A stretch of 64,000 bases of DNA, from positions 248,001-312,000 of the forward strand of contig NZ_JAGINP010000005.1 of NCBI RefSeq assembly GCF_017876155.1, in the 5' to 3' direction. The notes beneath the pieces were generated by a model that saw only the letters and a program-made list of their open reading frames with translations, searched no databases and was not told the origin of the DNA. This document shows, piece after piece, positions 44,271-53,263 of this stretch. The position numbers and the translations under genes were made by a program. This DNA is from Azospirillum rugosum. GTDB taxonomy: Bacteria > Pseudomonadota > Alphaproteobacteria > Azospirillales > Azospirillaceae. Within the stretch, counting starts at the first letter, position 1; every line of letters starts with the position of its first letter.

Positions 44271-44779
44271 CACTTCACCCGTCTGAGGGTCACAGAGCCC
44301 TCGTTCGCCAGCTTCGCCCTGACCGCCTCGCGCGCCCGCGAGAGGCGCGACATGACGGTCCCGATCGGCACGCCGAGCATCTCGGCGACCTCCTCGTACT
44401 TCAGGCCCTCCAGCGCCACCAGCAGCAGCACCTTGCGCTGCTCCTCCGGCAGTTCGTCGAGCGCGCGCATCATCTCGCGCAACTCCACCCGTTCCTCCTG
44501 CCGGGCCGGCGTGACCAGCTTCGACTCCACGCTGTCCACGTCGACCTCGTCGGGCCGCGCGGCTTTGGAGCGGACCTGATTGACGTGGACGTTGTGCAGG
44601 ATGGTGAAAAGCCAAGCCCGCAGGTTCGTCCCCGCCTTGAAGGTGTCGGCGCGCGCCACCGCGCGCGTCAGCGCCTCCTGCACCAGATCCTCGGCATCCG
44701 TCCGGTTGCGCAGCAGCGCCCGCGCGTAGCGGCGCAACGACGCGATGTGGACTTCCAGCTCGACCCCGAACTTGCTCAA
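44270..44779 (-). CDS. ECF-family RNA polymerase sigma factor
   Basis: A 169-residue sigma factor. Region 2 spans about 14-75 (DAEDLVQEALTRAV, NLRAWLFTILHNVHVNQVR). Region 4 spans about 110-160 (LPEEQRKVLLLVALEGLKYEEVAEMLGVPIGTVMSRLSRAREAV). It is co-transcribed with the anti-sigma gene. A typical autoregulated ECF promoter could not be identified in the upstream spacer. Confidence 0.94.
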   Translation of the reverse strand: MSKFGVELEVHIASLRRYARALLRNRTDAEDLVQEALTRAVARADTFKAGTNLRAWLFTILHNVHVNQVRSKAARPDEVDVDSVESKLVTPARQEERVELREMMRALDELPEEQRKVLLLVALEGLKYEEVAEMLGVPIGTVMSRLSRAREAVRAKLANEGSVTLRRVK

Positions 44780-45171
44780 CCGCGCACCCGATCGTTAACG
44801 GCGGCGCCACGGCAGGCCGGTGCGGCCCGCCCTTGGCGCCCCTTCAAGTAGGAACACGCGGCGTTGCATCCCAGGGCAGAGGGCCGATGAGGACCCGGTA
44901 TGCCTGGGTGAACGCACGCCGTATCCGGTTTATTCCAGACTTTGATGGGCGTGCAGCAAAAATTCGGCGGAATGGTGGCAAGGCTCCGGCCGGCCCACAC
45001 AATCGCTCGGTTATTTCGGGTGCGCACCGGACCCGATCGGACAGGCGCTGGGCCGCGGAGGTATGTCCTTTGCGCCCCAGGAAGGGCTGGCGGAGCTTGT
45101 GGCAAATCGCCGCTGCCCGCCGATTCCTGGCCCCGTGGGCGGGCCGTGTGGAGAAAATGGGACACCGCGCC
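44780..45171. other. Spacer between the divergent sigma factor and KfrA-like genes
   Basis: This 392-base stretch has open frames but none with family similarity or a proper start. It includes an AT-richer part (about 44920-44970) and a GCACGCC / GGCGTGC inverted pair with a long loop. Both divergent promoters should be here. Confidence 0.5.
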
Positions 45172-45471
45172 ATGAACCGCCACCACGACCCCATCGAGAT
45201 CCTGATCACCGCCCGCCACCTGGAGGCGCAGGGCATCCGCCCCACCGCGCGCATGGTGCGGCTGGCGCTGGGCGGCGGCAGCACCGCGGCAATCACCCAG
45301 GCGCTGGCCAGCGCGGAGTTGACCCCGCTGGAGGAACTGATCCGCCGCCGCCGCGCCGCGCTGGACCTGGAACTGACCGACGCCCGCCGCGCCCTCGCCG
45401 AACTGGAGGCGGAGCAGGCGCGGCTGGACGAGATGGAGGAGTCGCTGAAGGCGTTGGAGCGCGCTCCCTGA
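45172..45471 (+). CDS. KfrA N-terminal-like DNA-binding protein
   Basis: A 99-residue protein, MNRHHDPIEILITARHLEAQ..., whose first ~55 residues match the KfrA_N helix-turn-helix pattern (GIRPTARMVRLALGGGSTAAITQAL). A coiled-coil tail (RRALAELEAEQARLDEMEESLKALE) follows. KfrA is a plasmid segregation and regulatory protein; chromosomal short forms are of unknown role. An ATG at 45157 with GGAG 3 bases upstream is an alternative start. Confidence 0.8.
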   Translation: MNRHHDPIEILITARHLEAQGIRPTARMVRLALGGGSTAAITQALASAELTPLEELIRRRRAALDLELTDARRALAELEAEQARLDEMEESLKALERAP

Positions 45472-45478
45472 CAGGGGC

Positions 45479-45564
45479 CGTAGGTTGGGTGGAGCGATGG
45501 CGGAACCCAACATCGTCGGCATGGCACGGTGTGTTGGGTTGCGCTGCGCTCCACCCAACCTACG
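45479..45564. repeat. Intergenic palindromic repeat, family R1 (complete, copy C)
   Basis: Same arm order as copy A: CGTAGGTTGGGTGGAGCG...CCCAAC, then GTTGGGTTGCGC...CACCCAACCTACG. It lies between the convergent KfrA-like and prpE genes. Confidence 0.9.
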
Positions 45565-45581
45565 GTTCTGTGGAAAAGAAA

Positions 45582-45616
45582 AGCCCCTCCCCCGGGTCGA
45601 TGCCGGGAGAGGGGCT
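45582..45616 (-). terminator. Intrinsic terminator of prpE
   Basis: Stem AGCCCCTCCCCCGG / CCGGGAGAGGGGCT with a short loop. On the minus strand it is followed by TTTTCTTTTCC. Confidence 0.85.
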
Positions 45617-45633
45617 GGCTCAGGACAGCAGCG

Positions 45634-47556
45634 TTACTGCGCGCCGTCGTGGGCCTTGGCGTAGCCCAGCGACTTCAGGGCGTCGGCGATCTCCGGCAGG
45701 ATGCCGGGGTCGTCGATGGTCGCGGGGGTCTTGTACTCCTGGTCGTCGGCGATCTTCTGCATGGTGCCGCGCAGGATCTTGCCCGACCGGGTCTTCGGCA
45801 GGCGGTCGACCACCACGGCGCGCTTGAAGTCGGCGACCGGGCCGATCTGCTCGCGCACCAGCTGGACCACCTCCTTGACGATGTCCTCGTGCGGGCGGGT
45901 CACGCCGGCCTTCAGGCAGAGGAAGCCCAGCGGCACCTGGCCCTTCAGGTCGTCGGCCACGCCGATCACCGCGCATTCCGCCACGTCCTTGTGGCTGGAC
46001 AGCACCTCTTCCATCGCGCCCGTGGACAGACGGTGGCCGGCCACGTTGATGATGTCGTCGGTGCGGGCCATGATGTAGACGTAGCCGTCGTCGTCGATGA
46101 AGCCCGCGTCGCCGGTCTGGTAATAGCCGGGGTAGTCGGACAGGTAGGACTTCTTGTAGCGCTCGTCGGCGTTCCACAGCGTCGGCAGCGTGCCCGGGGG
46201 CAGCGGCAGCTTCACGCAGATGGCGCCGATGTCGCCGCGCGGCACCTCCTTGTTCTCCGCGTTCAGGATCTGCACGTCCCAGCCCGGCATCGGGCGGGTG
46301 GCGGAGCCGTACTTGATCGGGAACAGGTGCACGCCCAGCGGGTTGCCGGAGATCGCCCAGCCCGTCTCCGTCTGCCACCAGTGGTCGATGACCGGAACGT
46401 TCAGGTTGTCTTCCGCCCAGTGCAGCGTGTCGGGGTCCGACCGCTCGCCGGCCAGGAACAGGGCGCGGAAGTGCGACAGGTCGTACTTCTTCAGCAGCTC
46501 CGCGTTCGGGTCCTCGCGCTTGATGGCGCGGAAGGCCGTCGGGGCGGTGAAGAGGGTGCCGATCTTGTGCTGCTCGATGACGCGCCAGAAGGTGCCGGCG
46601 TCCGGCGTGCCGACCGGCTTTCCCTCGAACACCACGGTGGTGCAGCCGTGCAGCAGCGGCCCGTAGACGATGTAGGAGTGGCCGACCACCCAGCCCACGT
46701 CCGACGCCGCCCAGTACACCTCGCCCGGCTGGACGTTGTAGATGTTCTTCATCGTCCACTTCAGCGCCACCGCGTGGCCGCCGTTGTCGCGGACGACGCC
46801 CTTGGGCTGGCCGGTGGTGCCGGAGGTGTAGAGGATGTAGAGCGGGTCGGTGGCGGCGACCGGCACGCACTCCGCCGGCTCCGCCTTCGCGGCGGCCTCG
46901 ACCCAGTCGACGTCGCGGCCTTCGACCAGGGTCGCGGTTTCCTGCGGACGCTGGTAGACGACGACGGCCTGCGGCTTGTGCTCCGCCTGCTCGATGGCGG
47001 CGTCGAGCATCGGCTTGTACTTGACGATGCGGTTCGGCTCGATGCCGCAGGAGGCGGAGACGATGACCTTCGGCTTGGCGTCGTTGATGCGGGTCGCCAG
47101 CTCGTGCGGGGCGAAGCCGCCGAACACCACGGAATGCACGGCGCCGAGACGCGCGCAGGCCAGCATGGCGACCAGCGACTGCGGGATCATCGGCATGTAG
47201 AGGATGACGCGATCGCCCTTCTCGACGCCCTGGGCGCGCAGCGCGCCGGCGAAGCGGGCGACCTGGTCCTGCAGCTCCGCGTAGGTGATGGACTGGACGG
47301 TCTTGGTGACCGGGCTGTCGTAGATGATCGCCGCCTGCGCGCCGCGCCCGGCCTCCACATGGCGGTCCACCGCGTTGTAGCAGGTGTTCAGCACGCCGCC
47401 GGTGAACCAGCGGTAGAAGGGCGCGTTGCTGTCGTCCAGCACCTTGTCCCAGCGCTTGATCCAGGTGATGTCCTCCGCGGCCTCCCCCCAGAAGCCGTCC
47501 GGGTCGGACAGGGACCGTGCGTGGATCTGGTTGTAGAGATCGGCTGAGCTGCTCAT
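45634..47556 (-). CDS. prpE: Propionyl-CoA synthetase (acyl-CoA synthetase)
   Basis: A 640-residue adenylate-forming enzyme that activates propionate (and possibly acetate) to the CoA ester. YTSGTTGQPKGVVRD is the AMP-binding P-loop, QTETGWAI is a core motif and PKTRSGKILRG carries the catalytic Lys. The segments FYRWFTGGVLNTCYNAVDRH, ALKWTMKNIYNVQPGEVYWA and GKPVGTPDAGTFWRVI are characteristic of PrpE rather than Acs. It stands alone; no prpBCD genes are nearby. Confidence 0.93.
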   Translation of the reverse strand: MSSSADLYNQIHARSLSDPDGFWGEAAEDITWIKRWDKVLDDSNAPFYRWFTGGVLNTCYNAVDRHVEAGRGAQAAIIYDSPVTKTVQSITYAELQDQVARFAGALRAQGVEKGDRVILYMPMIPQSLVAMLACARLGAVHSVVFGGFAPHELATRINDAKPKVIVSASCGIEPNRIVKYKPMLDAAIEQAEHKPQAVVVYQRPQETATLVEGRDVDWVEAAAKAEPAECVPVAATDPLYILYTSGTTGQPKGVVRDNGGHAVALKWTMKNIYNVQPGEVYWAASDVGWVVGHSYIVYGPLLHGCTTVVFEGKPVGTPDAGTFWRVIEQHKIGTLFTAPTAFRAIKREDPNAELLKKYDLSHFRALFLAGERSDPDTLHWAEDNLNVPVIDHWWQTETGWAISGNPLGVHLFPIKYGSATRPMPGWDVQILNAENKEVPRGDIGAICVKLPLPPGTLPTLWNADERYKKSYLSDYPGYYQTGDAGFIDDDGYVYIMARTDDIINVAGHRLSTGAMEEVLSSHKDVAECAVIGVADDLKGQVPLGFLCLKAGVTRPHEDIVKEVVQLVREQIGPVADFKRAVVVDRLPKTRSGKILRGTMQKIADDQEYKTPATIDDPGILPEIADALKSLGYAKAHDGAQ

Positions 47557-47721
47557 CGGGCGCCCCTTATATTTTGCTTTGGTTCGCGTTTCTCCGCAGC
47601 CGCGCAATGAACGGTCGCGCAGCAGGCCCAATCTGCGACAAAGATGGCCCGCTTGGCAAAGGGCATTGCGGAAGGTGCGGCGGGCTGTCGCACCCCTTTC
47701 CGAAGCGGAGCCGCCACCCCC

Positions 47722-48870
47722 TCAGGGGGTGAGGTGGAAGAAGTCGGCGGCCAGCGCCGCGCCGCAAAAGCCCACGTCCTCGATGTAGGTCTTCTTGTCC
47801 GACGGGCGCACGCGGCCGCAGGGGCGGTTCGGATCGCCGGTCGCAATGGGCATGACGTGGCCGACCCCCGCCAGCAGCACGGTTTCCACCCACAGGTCGT
47901 TGATCCCCGCGGGCGCGTAGCCCTTCCGCACGGCACGGTCCGGCCAGGACGGCTCCTGCCCGATGACCGTGGGCCGGTCCGCCGGCAGGCCGTGGAAGGC
48001 GGTCCACTGGTTGGTCAGGTAAAGCGCGTTCGCCGGGTCCACGGTGCAGTCGGCCGTTCCCTGGACGATCAGCACACGTGGACTTCCCTGGGGGCTTCCC
48101 TGGGGGCTTCCCTGGGGATGCGACGCGCGCTGCACGGCCTTCGCCCATTCCCGGCTGTCATAGCCGCCCGTCCGCGCCTTCACCTCGCCGCAGGCGCGCA
48201 TCACGGAAATGCCGCAGAGGGACGCGGCGGACGTCATGCTCTGGGCGCACAGCGCCGGCACGCCCGCGAACAGCGCCCCGCCGGCGAAGACCTGCGGATA
48301 ATCGGCGAGCAGCGTCGCGGCCATCCCCGCCCCGGCCGACAGGCCCGTGACGTAGATGTGCCCGTCCTCGATTCGCGGGCCGTCGGGGTCAAGCCCCTTG
48401 CCGGCGCGCAGTGCGTCGATCATGGAGACGATGGCCGCCGCCTCCCGCGGGACGCCGCCCTTCAGCGGGCTGGTCAGCCGGTCGGCGAAGTTGAAGCAGC
48501 CGAGCGGGTTGCCGTAGCGGGAGGCACCCGCGATCATGGCGTAGGCGTTGTGCTGCTGCTCCGGCAGCAGGACGATGAGGCCGTAGCGGTCGGCCACGTC
48601 CAGCCAGCCGGAATCGGTGAAGAAGGTGGACGGGTCCTGCTCGCAGCCGTGGAGAAGGACCAGGAGCGGAGCCTTGCCCCGCACCCGGGCGCCCACGGAC
48701 ACATAGACGCTGGCCTTGAGCGCGCTGCCCTGGGCGTTGAAGGCGTCGCCCGGCAGTTCGCTCCATAGCGCTTGGCCCGTCGGCATCGCCGGGGCCTGTC
48801 CCGGCAGCAGACCCGACAAACCGATGATCGCCGCCGCCAGCGACGCGCGCAGCCATGCACCCAGCGCCAT
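47722..48870 (-). CDS. Secreted esterase, PHB depolymerase family
   Basis: A 382-residue protein. A signal peptide spans about 1-28 (MALGAWLRASLAAAIIGLSG). The alpha/beta-hydrolase core has PLLVLLHGCEQDPSTFF (oxyanion His-Gly-Cys), the lipase box GLSAGAGM and a catalytic Asp/His region near GTADCTVDPANA and GVGHVMPI. Members hydrolyse poly-hydroxybutyrate or related polyesters; export suggests an extracellular substrate. An insert of three QGSP units (48083-48118) interrupts the fold. The stop codon lies in the loop of a 7-bp hairpin (47715-47731). Confidence 0.88.
   Translation of the reverse strand: MALGAWLRASLAAAIIGLSGLLPGQAPAMPTGQALWSELPGDAFNAQGSALKASVYVSVGARVRGKAPLLVLLHGCEQDPSTFFTDSGWLDVADRYGLIVLLPEQQHNAYAMIAGASRYGNPLGCFNFADRLTSPLKGGVPREAAAIVSMIDALRAGKGLDPDGPRIEDGHIYVTGLSAGAGMAATLLADYPQVFAGGALFAGVPALCAQSMTSAASLCGISVMRACGEVKARTGGYDSREWAKAVQRASHPQGSPQGSPQGSPRVLIVQGTADCTVDPANALYLTNQWTAFHGLPADRPTVIGQEPSWPDRAVRKGYAPAGINDLWVETVLLAGVGHVMPIATGDPNRPCGRVRPSDKKTYIEDVGFCGAALAADFFHLTP
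48083..48118. repeat. 12-bp tandem repeat (three units) inside the esterase gene
   Basis: CTTCCCTGGGGG twice, then a copy ending in A, encoding QGSPQGSPQGSP on the minus strand. Unit number can change without breaking the frame. Confidence 0.9.
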
Positions 48871-49136
48871 GATGCCCTCTTCCTTTCACCGCGAGGGCGG
48901 ATGATGCCGCTGATTTTTATCGCCTACAACAGAAGACATGACGCAATGATGGCCCACGGGGCGGCCAATCTCCGGGCACGGGCGCGCAATCATACTGCGG
49001 TATGTTATTCGCGATCCCCGCAGGCGCCCTTGGTGATTTCTTGGAAAGTACTGGACGTTCGTCCGGGCGGAAATCGGCCGCCGGGTGGCATTGGCACCGT
49101 GTCCGTTGTCGCTGGCCTAACCGACGGCGGGACGCT

Positions 49137-49505
49137 ATGCATGCGGGCATGAGCCTCGACCCGCCCATCACGGGAATCCGCCCGATCCTGACCGTCGTCC
49201 ACCCGAACGGCGAGCGGCTGATCGTGGCGCGGCTGACCAACCTCGGCGGGTCCAGCCAGTCCAACCGGTTCGTGCTGCGCCGCGCCGACTTCCGCGCCCC
49301 GTGGGAGCAGCCGGACAAGGGCTATTTCGGCTATGCGGAGGTCGCCCGCGCGCTGGACGCCAACGGCTGGCGCGGCTGTGCCATCGAGGCGATGCCCACC
49401 ACCGACCTGGAGGAGCGGCGCGCCCGCCAGCTCGCCCGCAAGAAGCTGCACCTGCAATGCGTGGAGGCGGCGATCCGCCGCGCGCAGGAAACCCCCGCCA
49501 GCTGA
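49137..49505 (+). CDS. Hypothetical protein
   Basis: A protein of 122 residues from the ATG at 49137; an ATG four codons later is an alternative. It reads ITGIRPILTVVHPNGERLIVARL early, then FVLRRADFRAPWEQPDKGYF, and ends in a charged helix (LEERRARQLARKKLHLQCVEAAIRRAQ). I recognise no family. It lies 60 bases before pepF on the same strand. The divergent spacer upstream contains a small palindrome, CATAC-TGCG-GTATG (48991-49004). Confidence 0.65.
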   Translation: MHAGMSLDPPITGIRPILTVVHPNGERLIVARLTNLGGSSQSNRFVLRRADFRAPWEQPDKGYFGYAEVARALDANGWRGCAIEAMPTTDLEERRARQLARKKLHLQCVEAAIRRAQETPAS

Positions 49506-49565
49506 GCCTTCCAGGACGGCGCCGCGGCGCTTATATCCCCTTCCAAGCACCGAACGGAGGGATTG

Positions 49566-51416
49566 ATGAAGCGCAGCGCCGCGCCGCCGGACAACAGGAT
49601 GGCCGAAACCATGGCCCCGGACACCGCCGTGGCCAAGGGGGACGGGCCGGATTTGGGCACCCTGCCCTCGTGGGACCTGAACGACCTCTATCCCGGCATG
49701 GATTCGCCCGAGCTGAAGGCGGACCTGGACCGGATGGAGACCGCGTCCAAGGAGTTCCACGCCACTTATGCCGGCAAGCTCGCCGGGCTGGACGGCAACG
49801 GCTTCGCGGCGGCCATCCGCGAGTATGAGCGAATCGACGAGGTGCTGTCGCGGATCATGTCCTTCGCCGGGCTGGTCTACAACGGCAACATGGTCGACCC
49901 GGCCATCGCCAAGTTCTACCAGTCGGCGCAGGAGCGGGTGAACGTCATCTCCACCCACCTCGTCTTCTTCACGCTGGAGATCAACCGGCTGGAGGAGCGC
50001 GATCTCGCCGCCAAGCTGAAGGCGTCGAAGGATCTCGCCCGCTACGCCCCCTGGCTGCGCGACGTGCGGCTGTTCCGCGAGCACCAGCTGTCCGACGAGG
50101 TGGAGCGGCTGCTCCATGAAAAGCACGTGGTCGGCCGCGCCGCCTGGAACCGCCTGTTCGACGAGACGATCGCGAGCCTGCGCTTCCCCATCGGCGGCAA
50201 GGAGCTGACCTGCGCCGAGGCGCTGAACCGCCTGTCCGACCGTGACCCGGCGGTGCGCAAGGAGGCCGGGACGGTGATCGGCCGGACGTTCGGCGACAAC
50301 ATCCGCCTGTTCGCGCTGGTCACCAACACGCTGGCCAAGGACAAGGAGATCGACGACAAGTGGCGCAGCTACCCGCGCCCGGTCTCGGCCCGCAACCTGT
50401 CCAACCGCGTCGAGGACGAGGTGGTGGACGCGCTGGTGAAGGCGGTGAAGGACGCCTACCCCAGCCTGTCCCACCGCTATTACACGATGAAGGCCAAGTG
50501 GTTCGGCCAGGACCACCTGGACTATTGGGACCGCAACGCGCCGCTGCCCGACGACACCGACCGCAGCATCCGCTGGGACGAGGCGCGCGACCTCGTGCTG
50601 GGCGCCTATGGGCGCTTCTCGCCGGAGTTGGCGGGGCTCGGCAAGCGCTTCTTCGACAACGCCTGGATCGACGCGCCGGTGCGCCCCGGCAAGGCGCCGG
50701 GCGCCTTCGCCCACCCGACGGTGCCCAGCGTCCACCCGTACCTGCTGGTGAACTACCAGGGCAAGACGCGCGACGTGATGACGCTGGCGCACGAGCTTGG
50801 GCACGGCGTGCACCAGATTCTGGCCGGCAAGCAGGGTCACCTGCTGTCCGACACGCCGCTGACGCTGGCCGAGACGGCGTCGGTGTTCGGCGAGATGCTG
50901 ACCTTCCGCGCGCTGCTGGATTCGGAGACGGATCCGAAGCGCCGCAAGATCATGCTGGCGACCAAGGTCGAGGACATGCTGAACACGGTGGTCCGCCAGA
51001 TCGCCTTCTTCGACTTCGAGCAGCGCGTCCACACGGAACGGGCCGGCGGCGAGCTGACCGCCGATCGGCTGGGCGAGATCTGGATGGCGGTGCAGACGGA
51101 AAGCCTGGGCCCGGCGCTGCGCTTCGATGACGGCTACCGGAACTACTGGTCCTACATCCCGCACTTCATCCACTCGCCCTTCTACGTGTACGCGTACGCC
51201 TTCGGCGACTGCCTGGTGAACTCGCTGTACGCCGTGTACCAGGACGCCGAGAAGGGCTTCGCGGAGAAGTACCTGGCCATGCTGTCGGCCGGCGGCACGC
51301 TGCGCCACAAGGAGCTGCTGGCCCCCTTCGGCCTGGACGCCAGCGACCCGGCCTTCTGGCAGAAGGGGCTGGGCGTCATCCGCGGCTTCGTGGACGAGCT
51401 GGAAAAGCAGGGGTGA
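49566..51416 (+). CDS. pepF: M3-family oligoendopeptidase (PepF type)
   Basis: A 616-residue cytosolic zinc peptidase that degrades short peptides. The HELGHGVH motif gives the zinc His pair and catalytic Glu; the third ligand Glu is in LTLAETASVFGEML. LPSWDLNDLYPGMDSPEL at the N-terminus is the PepF hallmark. GGAGG 7 bases before the ATG decides the start. The length is typical of the family. Confidence 0.95.
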   Translation: MKRSAAPPDNRMAETMAPDTAVAKGDGPDLGTLPSWDLNDLYPGMDSPELKADLDRMETASKEFHATYAGKLAGLDGNGFAAAIREYERIDEVLSRIMSFAGLVYNGNMVDPAIAKFYQSAQERVNVISTHLVFFTLEINRLEERDLAAKLKASKDLARYAPWLRDVRLFREHQLSDEVERLLHEKHVVGRAAWNRLFDETIASLRFPIGGKELTCAEALNRLSDRDPAVRKEAGTVIGRTFGDNIRLFALVTNTLAKDKEIDDKWRSYPRPVSARNLSNRVEDEVVDALVKAVKDAYPSLSHRYYTMKAKWFGQDHLDYWDRNAPLPDDTDRSIRWDEARDLVLGAYGRFSPELAGLGKRFFDNAWIDAPVRPGKAPGAFAHPTVPSVHPYLLVNYQGKTRDVMTLAHELGHGVHQILAGKQGHLLSDTPLTLAETASVFGEMLTFRALLDSETDPKRRKIMLATKVEDMLNTVVRQIAFFDFEQRVHTERAGGELTADRLGEIWMAVQTESLGPALRFDDGYRNYWSYIPHFIHSPFYVYAYAFGDCLVNSLYAVYQDAEKGFAEKYLAMLSAGGTLRHKELLAPFGLDASDPAFWQKGLGVIRGFVDELEKQG

Positions 51417-51498
51417 AGCCCGTCCGGTTGACGGCCGTCAAGAATCCCTGATCGAAGTGTGGGTATGGTGGTCTCCAACGATCCTTCCGGAGACCACC

Positions 51499-51900
51499 AT
51501 GCCCACCATCTCCATTCCCGCCTGGGACTCCTCCCTCGAGGTCGGCAACGCCATCATCGACGCCGACCACAAGGAAACCGTCGAACTGCTGGCCGAGGCC
51601 GCCAAGGCTTCCGACGCCGAGTTGCCCGCCCATTTCAAGGCCTTCGCCCAGCACCTCCGCGAGCATCTCGCCCGCGAGGAGGAGCTGATGCACCAGTACG
51701 GCTTCCCCCCGACCCCGATCCACGTCGGCGAGCACAACCGCGTCCGGCTGGAGCTGGAGGGCATCGAGAAGCGGATGGCGATGGGCAACCTCGCGCTGGT
51801 CCGCGGCTATCTGACCGAGGTGGTGCCGGAGTGGTTCGTGAACCACAAGAACACCATGGACAGCGCCACGGCGTCGTGGATCCGCAGCCAGGGGGGTTGA
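51499..51900 (+). CDS. Hemerythrin domain protein
   Basis: A 133-residue four-helix bundle with non-haem di-iron ligands: His in DADHKE, His and Glu in HLREHLAREEELM, His in GEHNRV and His/Asp in NHKNTMD. It fits the bacteriohemerythrin family, which binds O2. GGAG precedes the ATG. It may store or sense oxygen in a microaerobic cell; this is inference. Confidence 0.92.
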   Translation: MPTISIPAWDSSLEVGNAIIDADHKETVELLAEAAKASDAELPAHFKAFAQHLREHLAREEELMHQYGFPPTPIHVGEHNRVRLELEGIEKRMAMGNLALVRGYLTEVVPEWFVNHKNTMDSATASWIRSQGG

Positions 51901-51910
51901 GGGTTTTGGT

Positions 51911-52063
51911 GGGTGGGGAGTGGTCGCGTTGGGCCCCCCTCCCAACCTCCCCCCACTTCGCGGGGGGAGGGGTTGAGCGTCGAAGTGGCGGAGTTCCCTC
52001 CCCCGTCGAAGATGGGGGAGGGTTAGGGTGGGGGCCCGACGCGACCACTCCCCCTCCCCACCC
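51911..52063. repeat. Intergenic palindromic repeat, family R4 (long copy)
   Basis: Outer arms GGGTGGGGAG and CTCCCCACCC, then TGGTCGCG and CGCGACCA, enclose the R4 core (GTTGGGCCCCCCTCCC and GGGTTAGGGTGGGGGCCC). Compared with 12502-12596 it has extra outer arms and a different middle. It lies between convergent genes. Confidence 0.88.
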
Positions 52064-52066
52064 AAC

Positions 52067-53263
52067 TCACCCCTTCACGAACGGGCAGGCGCTCTTTTCC
52101 AGCGGCAGGAAGGCTTCGGCGGCGGGGATGCTGCGGATGGCGGTGTAGTAGTCCCAGGAGCCCTTGCTCTCCGCCTTGCCCTTTACCTGGTAGAGCGTCA
52201 GGTCGTAGAGCACGCGGCCGTCCTTGCGGACGCTGCCGGGCCGGCCGAAATAGTCGGTCGGCATCGCCTTCATCTTGGCGGTCACCGGCTCGGAGTCCGT
52301 CGTGCCGGCCTCCTTGACCGCCTTCAGCCAGTGCAGGGTGGCGAGGTAGGTGTTGGCCTGCTCTTTCGACGGCATCTTGCCGTGGCGGTCCAGGAAGCGC
52401 TTCGACCAGGCGCGGGTCTGGTCGTTCTGGTCCCAGTAGAAGCTTTCCGTCACATAGAGCCCCTTGGCGAGGTCGAGGCCGAGGGAATGCACGTCGGTGA
52501 TGAAGACGATGTAGCCGACCAGGGTCTGCCCGCCGGCCGGAAGGCCGAATTCGGCCGCCTGCTTGATCGCCGTGATCGTGTCCGACCCGACGTTGGCCAG
52601 CGCCACCACCTTCGCCCCGCTGCCCTGCGCGCTCAGCAGGTAGGAACCGAAGTCGCTGGTGCCGATGGGGTGCTTCACGCCGCCCACCACCGTGCCGCCG
52701 GCCTGTTTGATGGCCTCCGTCGCCGCCTTCTCCATGGCGGTGCCGAAGGCGAAGTCGGCGGTGATGAAGAACCAGCTCTTGCCGCCGGACTCCACCACGG
52801 CCTTGGTCGTGCCGACCGACAGGGCGTTGGTGTCGTCGGCCCAGTGGATCGTGTAGGGGGAGCACTGGGCGTTGGTCAGTTCCGTCGTCGTGGCGGCGCT
52901 GATCATCAGGACCTTCTTCTTCTCGCGCGCCACGGACTGGACCGCCAGCGCCACCGACGACACGGGGATGTCGGTCACCATGTCCACCCCGTCCACGTCG
53001 AACCACTGGCGCACGATGTTGGAGGCGACGTCCGGCTTGTTCTGCATGTCGGCCGAGACGACCTCGATGGGGCGGCCGAGCACCGATCCGCCGAAATCTT
53101 CCACCGCCATCTTGGCGGCCAGCGTGGCGCCGATGCCGCCGATGTCCGACGCGAAGCCCTGCTCGTCCGCCAGCACGCCGATCTTGACCGGCTTGGTGCC
53201 TTGCGCGGCGGCGCTGCCGGCGGCCAGCAACACCGCAACGAACGCCTTCACCCACGGCCTCAT
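52067..53263 (-). CDS. ABC transporter substrate-binding protein, branched-chain amino acid type
   Basis: A 398-residue receptor with a signal peptide at 1-20 (MRPWVKAFVAVLLAAGSAAA). The Peripla_BP_6 (LivJ-like) fold is shown by VKIGVLADEQGFASDIGG, GRPIEVVSADMQNKPDVASNIVRQW, FFITADFAFGTAMEKAA and LAKGLYVTESFYWDQN. GGAGGAGGAAGC precedes the ATG. No permease or ATPase gene is adjacent. The ligand is unknown. Confidence 0.92.
   Translation of the reverse strand: MRPWVKAFVAVLLAAGSAAAQGTKPVKIGVLADEQGFASDIGGIGATLAAKMAVEDFGGSVLGRPIEVVSADMQNKPDVASNIVRQWFDVDGVDMVTDIPVSSVALAVQSVAREKKKVLMISAATTTELTNAQCSPYTIHWADDTNALSVGTTKAVVESGGKSWFFITADFAFGTAMEKAATEAIKQAGGTVVGGVKHPIGTSDFGSYLLSAQGSGAKVVALANVGSDTITAIKQAAEFGLPAGGQTLVGYIVFITDVHSLGLDLAKGLYVTESFYWDQNDQTRAWSKRFLDRHGKMPSKEQANTYLATLHWLKAVKEAGTTDSEPVTAKMKAMPTDYFGRPGSVRKDGRVLYDLTLYQVKGKAESKGSWDYYTAIRSIPAAEAFLPLEKSACPFVKG

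Noticed and set aside
44780..45171. Autoregulated ECF promoter (GGAAC-type -35) ahead of the sigma gene
   Set aside because: A GGAAC occurs on the wrong strand and without a suitably spaced -10 element.
45063..45827. Plus-strand frame starting right after GGAGGT
   Set aside because: The box directly abuts the ATG with no spacer, and the frame runs through the KfrA-like gene in another phase as Pro/Arg-rich shadow.
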